From Sphingomonas sp. AR_OL41 (GTDB lineage Bacteria > Pseudomonadota > Alphaproteobacteria > Sphingomonadales > Sphingomonadaceae), in contig NZ_JARYTI010000006.1 of the NCBI RefSeq assembly GCF_029911635.1, positions 116,200 to 180,199 of the forward strand: DNA of 64,000 nucleotides, given 5' to 3'. The notes under the pieces were generated by a model. The model searched no databases. It was given only the letters and a program-made list of their open reading frames with translations, and was not told the DNA's origin. How positions within the stretch are numbered: the stretch's first letter is position 1; each line of letters begins with the position of its first letter. Positions 47,708 through 57,400 of this stretch are shown here, piece by piece. The position numbers and the translations under genes were made by a program.

Positions 47708-48697
47708 ATGGCACGCGCATGGAGCCTTAAGTCACGCCCGCACGGCATGCCGGTTCATACCGATTTCGCGATGATCGATCTGCCGGTTGCGGTGCTCAAC
47801 GAGGGCGAGGTACGCATCGCCAATCGCTGGCTGTCGGTCGATCCCTATATGCGCGGCCGGATGAACGACGTGAAAAGCTATGCCCCGCCCTTCGCCCTCG
47901 GCGAGGCGATGCAGGGCGGCGCGGTCGGCGAAGTGGTCGAGAGCCGCGCCGAGAACGTGGCGGTCGGCGACATGGTATTGCACATGGCCGGCTGGCGCGA
48001 CGAGGCCGTGCTGCCGGCCAACCAGGTCCAGAAGCTGCCGCCGCTCGCCGTGCCGCCCCAGGCGTTTCTTGGTCAGCTCGGCATGCCCGGCATGACCGCC
48101 TATTTCGGCCTGCTGACCGTCGCCGAGGCGAAGGAGGGCGATGTCGTGTTCGTATCCGCCGCGGCGGGCGCGGTCGGCTCGACCGTGGTGCAGGTCGCCA
48201 AGGCGCGCGGCATGACGGTGATCGGCTCGGCCGGCGGCGCGGAGAAATGCGCTTGGGTGTCGTCGCTCGGCGCCGACCATGTCATCGACTACAAGGCGCC
48301 GGGCAGCGTCGTGAAGAAGCTGATGGCCGCCGCACCGAACGGCATCGACGTCTATTTCGACAATGTCGGCGGCGAGCATCTCGATGCCGCGCTGGCGACC
48401 GGCAATCTCCATGCGCGCTTTGCGATTTGCGGCATGATCGACATCTACAATGACGGCAAGCCGACCGAACTGCGCTATCTCGCCCGCCTGATCGGCATGC
48501 GGATCCGGATGACCGGGCTGCTGGTCAGTGACCACATGCACCGTGCGGCCGAATTCTATCAGGAGATGGGCGGCTGGCTCGCGGCCGGCAAGCTCAAGAG
48601 CGAGGAGACCATGTTCGATGGCCTCGACGCCATGCCCGATGCGTTTCTTGGCCTGTTCACCGGCGGTAATACCGGAAAAATGCTGGTCAAGGTCTGA
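47708..48697 (+). CDS. NADP-dependent oxidoreductase (CurA/leukotriene-B4-dehydrogenase type)
   Basis: A 329-aa zinc-independent medium-chain reductase. The NADPH-binding Rossmann motif is VSAAAGAVGSTVVQVAKARG, and the 2-alkenal reductase signatures GMPGMTAYFGL and VDVYFDNVGG-like segment (GIDVYFDNVGGEHLD) are present. Such enzymes reduce alpha,beta-unsaturated ketones, aldehydes or quinones. GGAGAG stands about 7 nt before the ATG. Confidence 0.93.
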   Translation: MARAWSLKSRPHGMPVHTDFAMIDLPVAVLNEGEVRIANRWLSVDPYMRGRMNDVKSYAPPFALGEAMQGGAVGEVVESRAENVAVGDMVLHMAGWRDEAVLPANQVQKLPPLAVPPQAFLGQLGMPGMTAYFGLLTVAEAKEGDVVFVSAAAGAVGSTVVQVAKARGMTVIGSAGGAEKCAWVSSLGADHVIDYKAPGSVVKKLMAAAPNGIDVYFDNVGGEHLDAALATGNLHARFAICGMIDIYNDGKPTELRYLARLIGMRIRMTGLLVSDHMHRAAEFYQEMGGWLAAGKLKSEETMFDGLDAMPDAFLGLFTGGNTGKMLVKV

Positions 48698-48722
48698 GCA
48701 GGGACCAGCACTCGAATCAAAC

Positions 48723-48749
48723 CGTCACCCTGAATTTGTTTCAGGGTCC
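48723..48749 (+). repeat. 27-bp dispersed hairpin repeat (8-5-8), second copy
   Basis: CGTC, ACCCTGAA, TTTGT, TTCAGGGT, CC. It has the same length, outer bases and loop type as the copy at 7947-7973, but different paired arms. It lies just after the CurA-like gene. Confidence 0.75.
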
Positions 48750-48767
48750 GTGAGCGGTCAGGAGTCG

Positions 48768-48784
48768 CAGGAGCGTCGCTCCTG
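48768..48784. other. short perfect hairpin downstream of the CurA-like gene
   Basis: CAGGAGCG and CGCTCCTG pair around one base inside a larger GC-rich repeat region between 48750 and 48830. No T-run follows, so terminator function is uncertain. Confidence 0.35.
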
Positions 48785-48912
48785 GTTCTAACGACCGCGC
48801 ACCGGTCGAAGCGAGGAGGTGTTACGCAAACACAATCATGGTTGCCGAGGAGCAAGCCAGGACATGGCTTGCGACACTCGTCTGACGCTAACCGTTTACC
48901 CGCAACGCCGCC

Positions 48913-49830
48913 TCAGATCCCCCCACTGAAGGTATCGCACTGCGCGGGGTCGCCGGTTTCGAGCCCCTTGCGCAACCACGCCATGCGCTGCGCCGAGGTG
49001 CCGTGGGTGAAGCTGTCGGGCATCACCCTGCCCTGCGTTTCCTGCTGCAGCGTGTCGTCGCCGATCGCATGCGCCGCCGTCATCCCCTCTTCGAGGTCGC
49101 CCGGCTCCATCCGGTCGCGGTTCTTCGCCGCCCACACGCCGGCAAAGCAATCCGCCTGCAGCTCCAGCCGCACCGACAGCGCATTGCCTTCGGTCTCGCT
49201 CGCGCGGCGCTGCGCCGAGGCGACCTTGTCGGAGGTGCCGAGCAGATTCTGGATATGGTGGCCGAATTCGTGCGCGATGACATAATCCTGCGCGAAATCG
49301 CCCTTGGCGCCGAAGCGATTGGCCAGTTCGTCGAAGAAGCTCGTGTCGAGATAGATGCCGCGATCCTGCGGGCAGTAGAACGGCCCCATCGCGCTCTGCG
49401 CCGCGCCGCAGCCCGACTGGCCTTCGCCGCCGTAGAACACCAGCTTCGGCTTGGTAAAGCTCTCGCCCGATTGCTGGAAGATTGCCGCCCAGGTCTTGTC
49501 GGCCGAGCTCAGCGCGTTGCACGCCGCCTTGCTCGCCGCGTTGAGCGTGCAGCTCGATTGCGTGTCATGCCCGCCCTGTGCGCCGCCCGGCGCGCCGACC
49601 TGCGCGGTCGGGGCCGACAATTGCCCACCCCCGCCGCCGAGCAGGTTGAGCCCGCCGCCGAACACCGCGAAGACGATCAACAGCACCGCCACGCCGCCAC
49701 AGCCAAAGCGGCTGAACACCAGCGGCAACAGCCCGAGCAGCATCCCGCCGCCGCCGCCGAGCCCCAGCCCGCCGCCGCGCCCGCGTTGATCCTCCACATC
49801 GATATTGGGATCGAAATCGTCGAGCCGCAT
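48913..49830 (-). CDS. YpfJ-type neutral zinc metallopeptidase
   Basis: A 305-aa protein of the 'putative neutral zinc metallopeptidase' family (PF04228). It has a Gly-rich cytoplasmic N-terminus, one membrane helix around residues 45-65, and a periplasmic metallopeptidase domain with HEFGHH near residue 187 and a downstream ELQADCFAGVWA as the third-ligand helix. Cys pairs in the CTLNAASKAAC and CGAAQ...YCPQD areas suggest disulfides. Natural substrate unknown. Confidence 0.92.
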   Translation of the reverse strand: MRLDDFDPNIDVEDQRGRGGGLGLGGGGGMLLGLLPLVFSRFGCGGVAVLLIVFAVFGGGLNLLGGGGGQLSAPTAQVGAPGGAQGGHDTQSSCTLNAASKAACNALSSADKTWAAIFQQSGESFTKPKLVFYGGEGQSGCGAAQSAMGPFYCPQDRGIYLDTSFFDELANRFGAKGDFAQDYVIAHEFGHHIQNLLGTSDKVASAQRRASETEGNALSVRLELQADCFAGVWAAKNRDRMEPGDLEEGMTAAHAIGDDTLQQETQGRVMPDSFTHGTSAQRMAWLRKGLETGDPAQCDTFSGGI

Positions 49831-49971
49831 GGCATCCTCCCCGCAGGATCATTTACCGTCAGGGCATGAATGCGCGGCGCGGCGCGGGGTTGCAAGACCG
49901 TGCGAATGAGTCGGATGACGGCGATTTCACCAAACGCCCGTTGATCGCAGCGCCGCCCGGGGCCATGAGCG

Positions 49972-51150
49972 ATGGCGATGGCCGACATCGATCACCCGCA
50001 CCACGGACGCAAAGGGCGCAAGGCGGCTGCGCTACCGCTGCCCGATTGCGTCGCGCTGGTGCTCCAGGGCGGCGGCGCGCTCGGCAGTTATCAGGCCGGG
50101 GTGATCGAGGGACTGGCGGCAAGCGGGATCGAGATCGATTGGGTCGCGGGCATCTCAATCGGCGCGGTCAACGCCGCGATCGTCGCGGGCAACCCGCCCG
50201 AGCGGCGCGTCGAGCGCCTCGCGACATTCTGGGAGACGCTGTCGAGTTCGCTGCCCAGCTTCCCGATCTTCCCCAATGATCAGCTGCGCGAATGGCTGCA
50301 CGAATGGTCGGCGGGCTTCGTCATGGCGGCTGGCGTGCCGGGCTTCTTCACCCCACGCGTGGTGCCGCCGCTGATAGCCATGCCGGGCTCGCCGGGTGCG
50401 TTGAGCTTCTATGATTCGGCGCCGCTCGCCAAGACGCTCGATGCGCTGGTCGACTGGGATTTGCTCAACAACGGGCCGGTGCGGCTGTCGGTCGGCGCGG
50501 TCGATGTCGAGAGCGGCAATTTCAGCTATTTCGACACGACCGAGACGCGCATCGACGCCCGACACATCATGGCCTCCGGCGCCTTGCCACCGGGGCTCCC
50601 GCCGATCGAAATCGACGGGCGGCTGTGGTGGGATGGCGGCCTCGTCTCCAACACGCCGCTCACCCATGTCCTCGACAACCAGACCGAGCCGCTGCTCGCC
50701 TTCCAGGTCGATCTGTTCGCCGCCGCGACCGAGCGGCCGAAGACGATCATGGACGTGATGGCGCGCGAGAAGGAAATCCGCTTCTCCAGCCGGACGCGGC
50801 AAATCTCCGCGCAGGTGATGAAACTGCGCCAGGAACGCGAGGCGATCCGCAAGGTTCTCGCCAAGCTGCCGCCCGCGCTGCAGGACGACGCCGATGTCCG
50901 CGCGCTCGCCGCCCGCGCCGCCGAGCAGCCGGTCAATCTCGTCCAGCTGATCTACCGGGCCAATGCCTGGGAAGGCGGCAGCCGCGATTTCGAATTCTCG
51001 GCGCGTACGATGCGCGAACATTGGGCCGCCGGCCGGCTCGCCGTCGACGAGAGCATGGCCAATGCCGAGCTCGTCGCCAACAATATCGAAACCGGCCACA
51101 GCGCGTCGTTCGATCTCGTGCGCCGTCCACAACCCCTCGTCACGGAGTAG
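49972..51150 (+). CDS. patatin-like phospholipase
   Basis: A 392-aa serine hydrolase. The oxyanion loop is LQGGGALGSYQAG, the nucleophile motif GISIG (Ser near residue 61) and the catalytic Asp in WWDGGLV (near residue 220), which is the Ser-Asp dyad of patatins. No signal peptide. The 3-hydroxybutyrate dehydrogenase gene follows after 3 bp. This pairing is frequent in alphaproteobacteria, and the patatin has been proposed to act on polyhydroxyalkanoate-related or lipid substrates. Start at ATG 49972; ATG 49978 is equally possible. Confidence 0.92.
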   Translation: MAMADIDHPHHGRKGRKAAALPLPDCVALVLQGGGALGSYQAGVIEGLAASGIEIDWVAGISIGAVNAAIVAGNPPERRVERLATFWETLSSSLPSFPIFPNDQLREWLHEWSAGFVMAAGVPGFFTPRVVPPLIAMPGSPGALSFYDSAPLAKTLDALVDWDLLNNGPVRLSVGAVDVESGNFSYFDTTETRIDARHIMASGALPPGLPPIEIDGRLWWDGGLVSNTPLTHVLDNQTEPLLAFQVDLFAAATERPKTIMDVMAREKEIRFSSRTRQISAQVMKLRQEREAIRKVLAKLPPALQDDADVRALAARAAEQPVNLVQLIYRANAWEGGSRDFEFSARTMREHWAAGRLAVDESMANAELVANNIETGHSASFDLVRRPQPLVTE

Positions 51151-51153
51151 ACC

Positions 51154-51939
51154 ATGTTTCTCAAGGGCAAGACCGCCATCGTCACCGGTTCCACCTCGGG
51201 CATCGGGCTGGCCTATGCCAAGGCCTTCGCCGCCGAGGGCGCGAGCGTGGTGATCAACGGCTTCGGCGACGCGGCCGCGATCGAGACCGAGCGCGCCGCG
51301 CTCGCGGCGACCAGCGGCGCCAAGGCGCTGTACGATGCCGCCGACATGACCAAGCCCGAGCAGATCCAGGCGATGGTCAAGCGCTGCCATGAAGAGCTCG
51401 GCGGCCCCGACATTATCGTCAACAATGCCGGTATCCAGCACGTAGCGCCGATCGAGGATTTCCCGGCCGACAAGTTCGAGGCGATCATCAAGATCAACCT
51501 CACCTCGGCCTGGTACCTGATCCAGGCCGCCGTGCCGCTGATGAAGGGGGCGAAATGGGGCCGCATCATCTCGACCGCCTCGGCGCACAGCCTCGTCGCC
51601 AGCCCGAACAAGAGCGCCTATGTCATGGCCAAGCACGGCATCGCCGGCCTGACCAAGACGATCGCGCTGGAAACCGCGACCGACGGCATCACCGTCAACT
51701 GCATCTCGCCCGGCTATGTCTGGACGCCGCTGGTCGAGAGCCAGATCCCCGACACGATGAAGACCCGCGGCCTGACCCGCGAGCAGGTGATGAACGACGT
51801 GCTGCTCGCCGCCCAGCCGACCAAGGAATTCGTCACGCCGGAACAGGTCGCCGCGCTCGCGCTGTTCCTGTGCCGCGACGAGGCGAAATCGATCACCGGT
51901 GCCAATCTCTCGGTCGATGGAGGGTGGACCGCTGCCTGA
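51154..51939 (+). CDS. bdhA: 3-hydroxybutyrate dehydrogenase
   Basis: A 261-aa short-chain dehydrogenase. The NAD-binding motif is TGSTSGIG, followed by NNAGIQHVAPIEDFP, the catalytic Ser in ISTASAHS and the YxxxK pair in YVMAKHG (near residue 155). The long match to 3-hydroxybutyrate dehydrogenases (AWYLIQAAVPLM, NCISPGYVWTPLV) supports conversion of 3-hydroxybutyrate to acetoacetate. It forms an operon with the patatin gene 3 bp upstream and links to storage-carbon use. Confidence 0.95.
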   Translation: MFLKGKTAIVTGSTSGIGLAYAKAFAAEGASVVINGFGDAAAIETERAALAATSGAKALYDAADMTKPEQIQAMVKRCHEELGGPDIIVNNAGIQHVAPIEDFPADKFEAIIKINLTSAWYLIQAAVPLMKGAKWGRIISTASAHSLVASPNKSAYVMAKHGIAGLTKTIALETATDGITVNCISPGYVWTPLVESQIPDTMKTRGLTREQVMNDVLLAAQPTKEFVTPEQVAALALFLCRDEAKSITGANLSVDGGWTAA

Positions 51940-52002
51940 TCGCCGTGGCCAGCGCGCCCGGCACGGCGTAGAGTGCGTTACTGCCCAACGAAAAACGGTC
52001 GC

Positions 52003-52632
52003 GTGAACAGAACAGCCCTTACCCTCGCTTTATGCGCCGCCGTGTCGCTCGGCGCGTGCCATCGCGGCGACAGCCATGTCGCAATCGCGCCGGCACCCGC
52101 CGACTGGCACCGCGTCGTCACCGATGCGGATCGCGAGCGCTTGCGCACCTGGCGCGAGAGCTGGGTCACCGCCCTTGCCAAGGCGCGTGCCGCCGGACGC
52201 GGCGCGCAGATCGACGCGCTCGGCGCGCTGTTCGATCCTGACCGCGCCATGGCCGATGGACCCATTCCCCCGCCCGGCCATTATCATTGCAAGGTCTACA
52301 AGATCGGCGCCAATGGGCCGGCGATGCAGGACTTCACCGTCTATCCCGCCGCCGATTGCGCGGTCGAGGCCGAGGGCGAGGTCTCGAGCCTCTACAAGGT
52401 CGCAGGACCACAGCGCCCGGTCGGCCTGTTGTTCAACGACGTGCCGGGTCGCGCGGTGTTTCTCGGCACGCTGGTGCTCGGCGACGAGACCAAGCCGATG
52501 GTCTATGGCCAGGACACGCAGCGCGATCTTGCCGGCTATGTCGAGCGCATCGGCCCGAAGCGCTGGCGGATCATCTTCCCCTCGCCGCGCTTCGAATCGC
52601 TTCTCGATGTGGTGGAGTTGACGCCGGCCTGA
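52003..52632 (+). CDS. DUF4893-type lipoprotein
   Basis: A 209-aa exported protein with a lipobox SLGAC (Cys near residue 18) in a signal peptide starting VNRTALTLALC. The body resembles DUF4893 members: an N-terminal helical WRESWVTALAKARAAG segment followed by YHCKVYKIG, FTVYPAADCAVEAEGE and LGDETKPMVYGQD. GTG 52003 is preferred; GTG 51973 would place ten residues before the signal peptide. It is transcribed in the direction of bdhA, 63 bp downstream. Role unknown. Confidence 0.8.
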   Translation: MNRTALTLALCAAVSLGACHRGDSHVAIAPAPADWHRVVTDADRERLRTWRESWVTALAKARAAGRGAQIDALGALFDPDRAMADGPIPPPGHYHCKVYKIGANGPAMQDFTVYPAADCAVEAEGEVSSLYKVAGPQRPVGLLFNDVPGRAVFLGTLVLGDETKPMVYGQDTQRDLAGYVERIGPKRWRIIFPSPRFESLLDVVELTPA

Positions 52633-52644
52633 TCGCAGGCTCCG

Positions 52645-53598
52645 TCAGGGCTCAACCGGCGTTGGCCGCAGGATCGCCGCGTCCTCGCGCTTCTCGGGCC
52701 GGATATAGATCGACGACAATTCCGGGATCGCCTGTTTGAGCGCGGTCTCGATTCCCTCTATCATCGTTTCCGCCTCGCCCATCGTCAGGCTGTCGCGGAA
52801 ATCGGCGCTGATCGCGACGAAGATGCTGGTCGGCGCGGTATGGATCGTGCGGACATGGTTGACCGAGGTAATCGCCGGATGCCCGTCGACGATCGCGTGA
52901 ACCCGCGCGACGATCTCCGGATCGGCACCCTCGCCGATCAACAGCCCCTTGGCCTCGCGCGCGAGGAAAGCCGCGACCACGCCGAGCAGCACGCCGATGA
53001 CGATCGACGCCACGCCATCGATCCGCGGATCGTTATATTCATGGCTGGCCCAGATGCCGATCCCGGCGATCACCAGCCCGGCCAGCGCGGCGCTGTCCTC
53101 GAACAGCACGATGAAGCCCGCCGGATCCTTCGAGCGTCGCACCGCGCCCCACCAGCTACCTTTGCGGTTGGTCGCGGCGAACTCGCGCATCGCGACGAAC
53201 CATGATCCGCCCTCCATCGCCAGCGCGACGCCGAGCACGATATAGTTGATCAGCGGGCTGGTCAGCGGCTCGGGCTCCTTGATGTGCACCAGCCCCTCAT
53301 AGATCGACACGCCGGCCCCGACCGCGAAGATCAGGATCGCGACGACGAAGCTCCAGAAATACAGCTCGCGGCCATAGCCGAACGGATGCGCCTCGTCGGG
53401 CGGCTTGCGGCCCTGCTTCTGGCCATAGAGGAGAAGTATCTGGTTGACGCTGTCGACGACCGAATGGAAGCCTTCGGTGAGCATCGACGACGATCCCGTG
53501 ATCCCCGCCGCGATGAACTTCGCCACCGCGATGCCGAGATTGGCAGCGAGCGCCGACAACAGAACGAGGTTGGATTCGCCTTCTTTGACCGCCGACAC
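52645..53598 (-). CDS. cation diffusion facilitator transporter
   Basis: A 317-aa CDF-family metal transporter with six membrane helices. The helix 2 metal site is in GFHSVVDSVNQ, the helix 5 region carries FEDSAALAG (the HxxxD is replaced by an ExxxS-like EDS as in TMEM163/SLC30A9-type members), and a C-terminal cytoplasmic domain (ITSVNHVRTIHTAP) follows. It probably exports Zn2+ or another divalent ion using the proton gradient. It lies downstream of the three-gene exported set at 53717-61143 on the same strand, 118 bp away. Confidence 0.92.
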   Translation of the reverse strand: MSAVKEGESNLVLLSALAANLGIAVAKFIAAGITGSSSMLTEGFHSVVDSVNQILLLYGQKQGRKPPDEAHPFGYGRELYFWSFVVAILIFAVGAGVSIYEGLVHIKEPEPLTSPLINYIVLGVALAMEGGSWFVAMREFAATNRKGSWWGAVRRSKDPAGFIVLFEDSAALAGLVIAGIGIWASHEYNDPRIDGVASIVIGVLLGVVAAFLAREAKGLLIGEGADPEIVARVHAIVDGHPAITSVNHVRTIHTAPTSIFVAISADFRDSLTMGEAETMIEGIETALKQAIPELSSIYIRPEKREDAAILRPTPVEP

Positions 53599-53716
53599 TG
53601 TAGCTTGCTCCCGGTTGCCCGTCGGCGCCTAGCGCACGAAGTTTTATTGTCCAGCCACGCATCCCCGAAAAAGAACGCGCGATCGAGCACGCGACCGCTT
53701 TTCTGGAGACGGCACT

Positions 53717-54388
53717 TTAGCGCGAAAACGCCGTCCAGGCAGATGTTCCACCGGATCGTTCCATCGGCGGAAACAGCGCCAGGGGAGAGTCGCCCGCCGA
53801 AACGCAGTCATAGCCATAGACGGGCGCTCCGGCGCCAAGCCTGAGGCCATAGTCGGGAAATCCATCATGCTGGGCGGAAAGGATATAGTGTGTCGCGCTG
53901 CCGGTCATGCGCAGTCCGAGCACGAATTTGGCGTCGATCGCCGGTGCTGCCGGCACCAGCGGATTGGCGGCGTTGACAGTCAGCGTCAGTCCGTGCGTGG
54001 CGCCGGGCGGCGGGGTCCAGGCAACGCCAAGCGATGTGTCGTTGACCACGGCCTGACCGGTTTTGGTCGGCACGGCGCCTGGCTTTATCCCGACGAACCA
54101 GCTTGGCTTGCCGGCCAGCGCGACGCCATCCGGCGCGGCATATTGCTTGGTCGTGCCGAGGAAACGTGTCGTGACCGACACCGCCGCCGCTCCAGACCTG
54201 GCAAGGTCGATGGTGCCCTCGATCAGCGCCTTGACGCCGCCGCCAAACAACAGGCCGCCATAAAGCACGCCGCTCGACGGGATCGCGACCCGCAACTGAA
54301 AGGGCACGATCGCCGTTGCCGGCCGTGCAAAGGCGGGCGAGGCGACGGCCAGCACGCTACCGAGCATCACCTGCCGGCGGCTCGCCAT
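53717..54388 (-). CDS. exported beta-rich hypothetical protein, third gene of the large-protein cluster
   Basis: A 223-aa protein. The N-terminus MASRRQVMLGSVLAVASPAFARP is a signal peptide, with an RR pair suggestive of the Tat route. The rest is rich in beta strands and Gly, with segments such as GVLYGGLLFGGGV and LRMTGSATHYILS. It has a GTTKQYAAPDGVALAGKPSWFVGIKPG stretch (broken here for clarity) that I cannot assign to a family. It follows the 1165-aa gene after 90 bp on the same strand. No homologue is recognised. Confidence 0.75.
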   Translation of the reverse strand: MASRRQVMLGSVLAVASPAFARPATAIVPFQLRVAIPSSGVLYGGLLFGGGVKALIEGTIDLARSGAAAVSVTTRFLGTTKQYAAPDGVALAGKPSWFVGIKPGAVPTKTGQAVVNDTSLGVAWTPPPGATHGLTLTVNAANPLVPAAPAIDAKFVLGLRMTGSATHYILSAQHDGFPDYGLRLGAGAPVYGYDCVSAGDSPLALFPPMERSGGTSAWTAFSR

Positions 54389-54478
54389 ATGCCCTGCCCT
54401 GTTCCCCATCGTCGCTATGCCCCTCATCGATCGGCTGATGTCACTTGTTCGTCGTCGGCCTCGCGCTGCCATTGCCGC

Positions 54479-57400
54479 CTAAAGCCGATGCACCTGCAAC
54501 TTGTCCTCGCCGGTATCGACGACGACCAGATTCTTGCGCAGCACGAGGACGCGACCGAGGCGTACGCGTAGCAATTCGGCCCCGGTATCGAGCGACAAAA
54601 TCACCGTCTCGTCGCCGTCCGGCTTCGCCAGCAGCTTGCCCTCGCGATCGACCATCACGAGATTTCTCGTGTCGATCTGCACCGGCCCGTCTTCGGTCCG
54701 CCCCTGATCACCGGTACGCAGACGCGTGCTGATGGCGGTGGCCGCGGCATAAACGTTGATGCCCGAGCACGCCGTGCAGGCCGACCGTTGTCCCCCACCA
54801 GGCAACAGGCGGATGAGATCGGCGCCCGGGCCGCTGCTGTCCGATGGGTTCAGCAGTACCAGCACGCTCCCGTCGGGCATGACGCTGCTTTCACCGATCA
54901 TCCCGATGCCGGGCTGGATGCCCCCGTCGATCCACGCGCCGTTGCGGAGCCATTTAATCCGAAACTGCGAAGCCTGCGGCGTGGTCGGCTCGCGCGTCAG
55001 AATGGTCGGCTTGTCGCCGTCAACCACGGTGGCGGACATGCAGTCGAACGCATCTGCCTTTTCCAGAACCGGCTTGCCGTCCCGAAAACTATAGAGCTCC
55101 GAAGGCAAGGCGCCCGGCGGCAGGCTGAGCGGCAGCGGCAGGACTGTGCCCGCCTGGGTCCGGCCAAGCAGGCTGACACACAAACCGATCGCTCCGCGCC
55201 CACCCGAGCTTGCCAACGGTCCGGTCGTCGTCATCAGCGATCGTTGCAGCGACAGACGATCGGGCGATTCCACCAGATAGTGCAGATCGAGCGGCGGAAA
55301 GAATGGATAGCCCGGCGGGACGGGAAAAGCCTGCGGGGGATTGTCATGCACGATCTTGGCGATGGCACCCGCGACCCGGCTTCGGTCTGCCGCGCCCAGA
55401 TCGCCGAAGGTCGCTGTCTGCACCAGCATCGCCTTGCGATAGATTTCGATCGCGACCGGCGGCTTGAACGCGAAGAAGGGAGTCGCGCCGCTGGATGGCG
55501 CAGGCCCGAAACGCACCGCGGCCCAGCCATCGACGCCGTCGATGCCAAAGGGTCTGCCCAGCGCCGCACCGATCGGCGTGGCACGCCCCGTCGCGAGATC
55601 AGTTACCACCGATTCCGAGAAATTGAGATCCGACGACAGCAAGGTCTGGCCGCTGTTCAGCAATGTCGATTCAAAGAATCGCGTCCCGGGAAGAAAGGAA
55701 ACCGTCTGCGATACAGCAACGGCCTCACCAAGCTGACGCAGAATAGCCCGCCGCGCCGACTTGGCCACCCGCGGTGTGGCGCCCGGGGTCACGCCCGGAA
55801 AGGCGAACTCCATCTTCGGCGCGGACGCATAAACGGAATCCGTCATGCCCACGGGGTATGCGTTGGTCTCGGCGCGCGCTGTGTCCATCACGAGCAAGCG
55901 AGACCCATCGAAATCGGCAACCGAAAGAAAGTCCTTGTCCAGCCATTGCATTTTCAGGAATTCGACCGGCATTTGCGGCTTCGAACTGCGCGGGGGAATC
56001 TTGATTTTGCCCACAGCGCTGCCGGCACAGCTGAAGAGTTCGGCGTCCATGTCGGATCGGACGACGAGGATGCGCCCGTCCGCGGTGAAGGTCGGATAAG
56101 CCATTTTAGGCAAACCGAAACTCGGGAATGGCGTCGATGGCGCGGCGGGCGGCACCGCCGCCAGGGAAAGGCTGACTCGCCCCCCGTCGAGCCGCACCAG
56201 CGTCACACTGATGATCGCCGGACCGCCATTATTCTCCATCTTGGCAACCGCGACCCCGCAATTTGCCGGTCCGGCGGCAATATTCAGCGAGCCGTAATTG
56301 CCCCCGCCGGCCACGGGCAGGGCGACAGTTTGAACGAGCGACGGAACGCCCCCGACGATTTTGTAAATCTGCAACGTATCGTTGCAATAGGTAGCTGCTA
56401 CCTCGCCGGAACGCGCGATGCTCCCCAGCACGAACGGTTGAACGGTAAGCGCGGTCGGTCGCCCCAAGCCAGGCGGCAGGATGACTTCGGGACACCGCGC
56501 GGCTCCCTTGAACGAGAGCGGCGTGATCGTTCCTTTCGCCGCGAAATGGGTCGCGGTACCGCCAGCATTGATCGTAATCGCCGCGCCGCCGGCGACCTCA
56601 AGCCCCCAACGTTGTCGGCTCAACAGCGGCCCCGGCTGGGCGACCGCATCGGGCGCTAGGCTGCGCCACTGGAACGCTATCCCGTTGCGCGATTCGAGTA
56701 CCTTTTGATCGACCGCATCCCAGGCAAGTGGGACCGCGTCGGCGATCCATGGACTGTCGTCGGCCGCAGCCCCAAGCGTCGGCGTGCGATAACCGTCCGC
56801 CCAATCGAGCAACTGCAGGCTCTTGCCATCCGGACTCTCGAACGCCCCACGGGCCCTGACCATTTCGGGGGCAAGGTCGCGCGCGCGCTGAAACGCCGCG
56901 ATCGCGTCAGCCAGCGCAGCCGGCGTGCGTGTACCGCGCAGCAATCGCGCGCGGCGCACAAGGGTATCGGAAAGGAAATCGCGACGGCCGACCGCCTCGA
57001 ACAATTCTATCGACTTGGCGTAATAAGCCAGCGCATCCTCGACCGCGGTCGGACTCACGCCGCCACTGGCGACCAGACCGGCATCCGCACGCCCGACATA
57101 GGCCTTTGCCAGCAGAAAACGCGAGTGCGAATCTGTCTTCGCCTCGAGATCGTTGATCACCTTGTTGAGCACCGCGTCGGCCTGGGCATTCAGCCCCACT
57201 GCGCGAAAGAAATTGGCCAGCGCCATGGCATTGGCAGGATCTCCGGGCGCGATCTCCATGGCTTTGCGGACGAGCGTTTCATAGGAGCTGCGCAACGCGA
57301 CATTCGCCAGCGGGAAACGCGAAGCCGCATAACTACGCAGCGCCCCCGCCGTCTGTTCCGGGCGGCTTTGCAGCAGGGCCTGATCCAGGACTTCGGCCGA

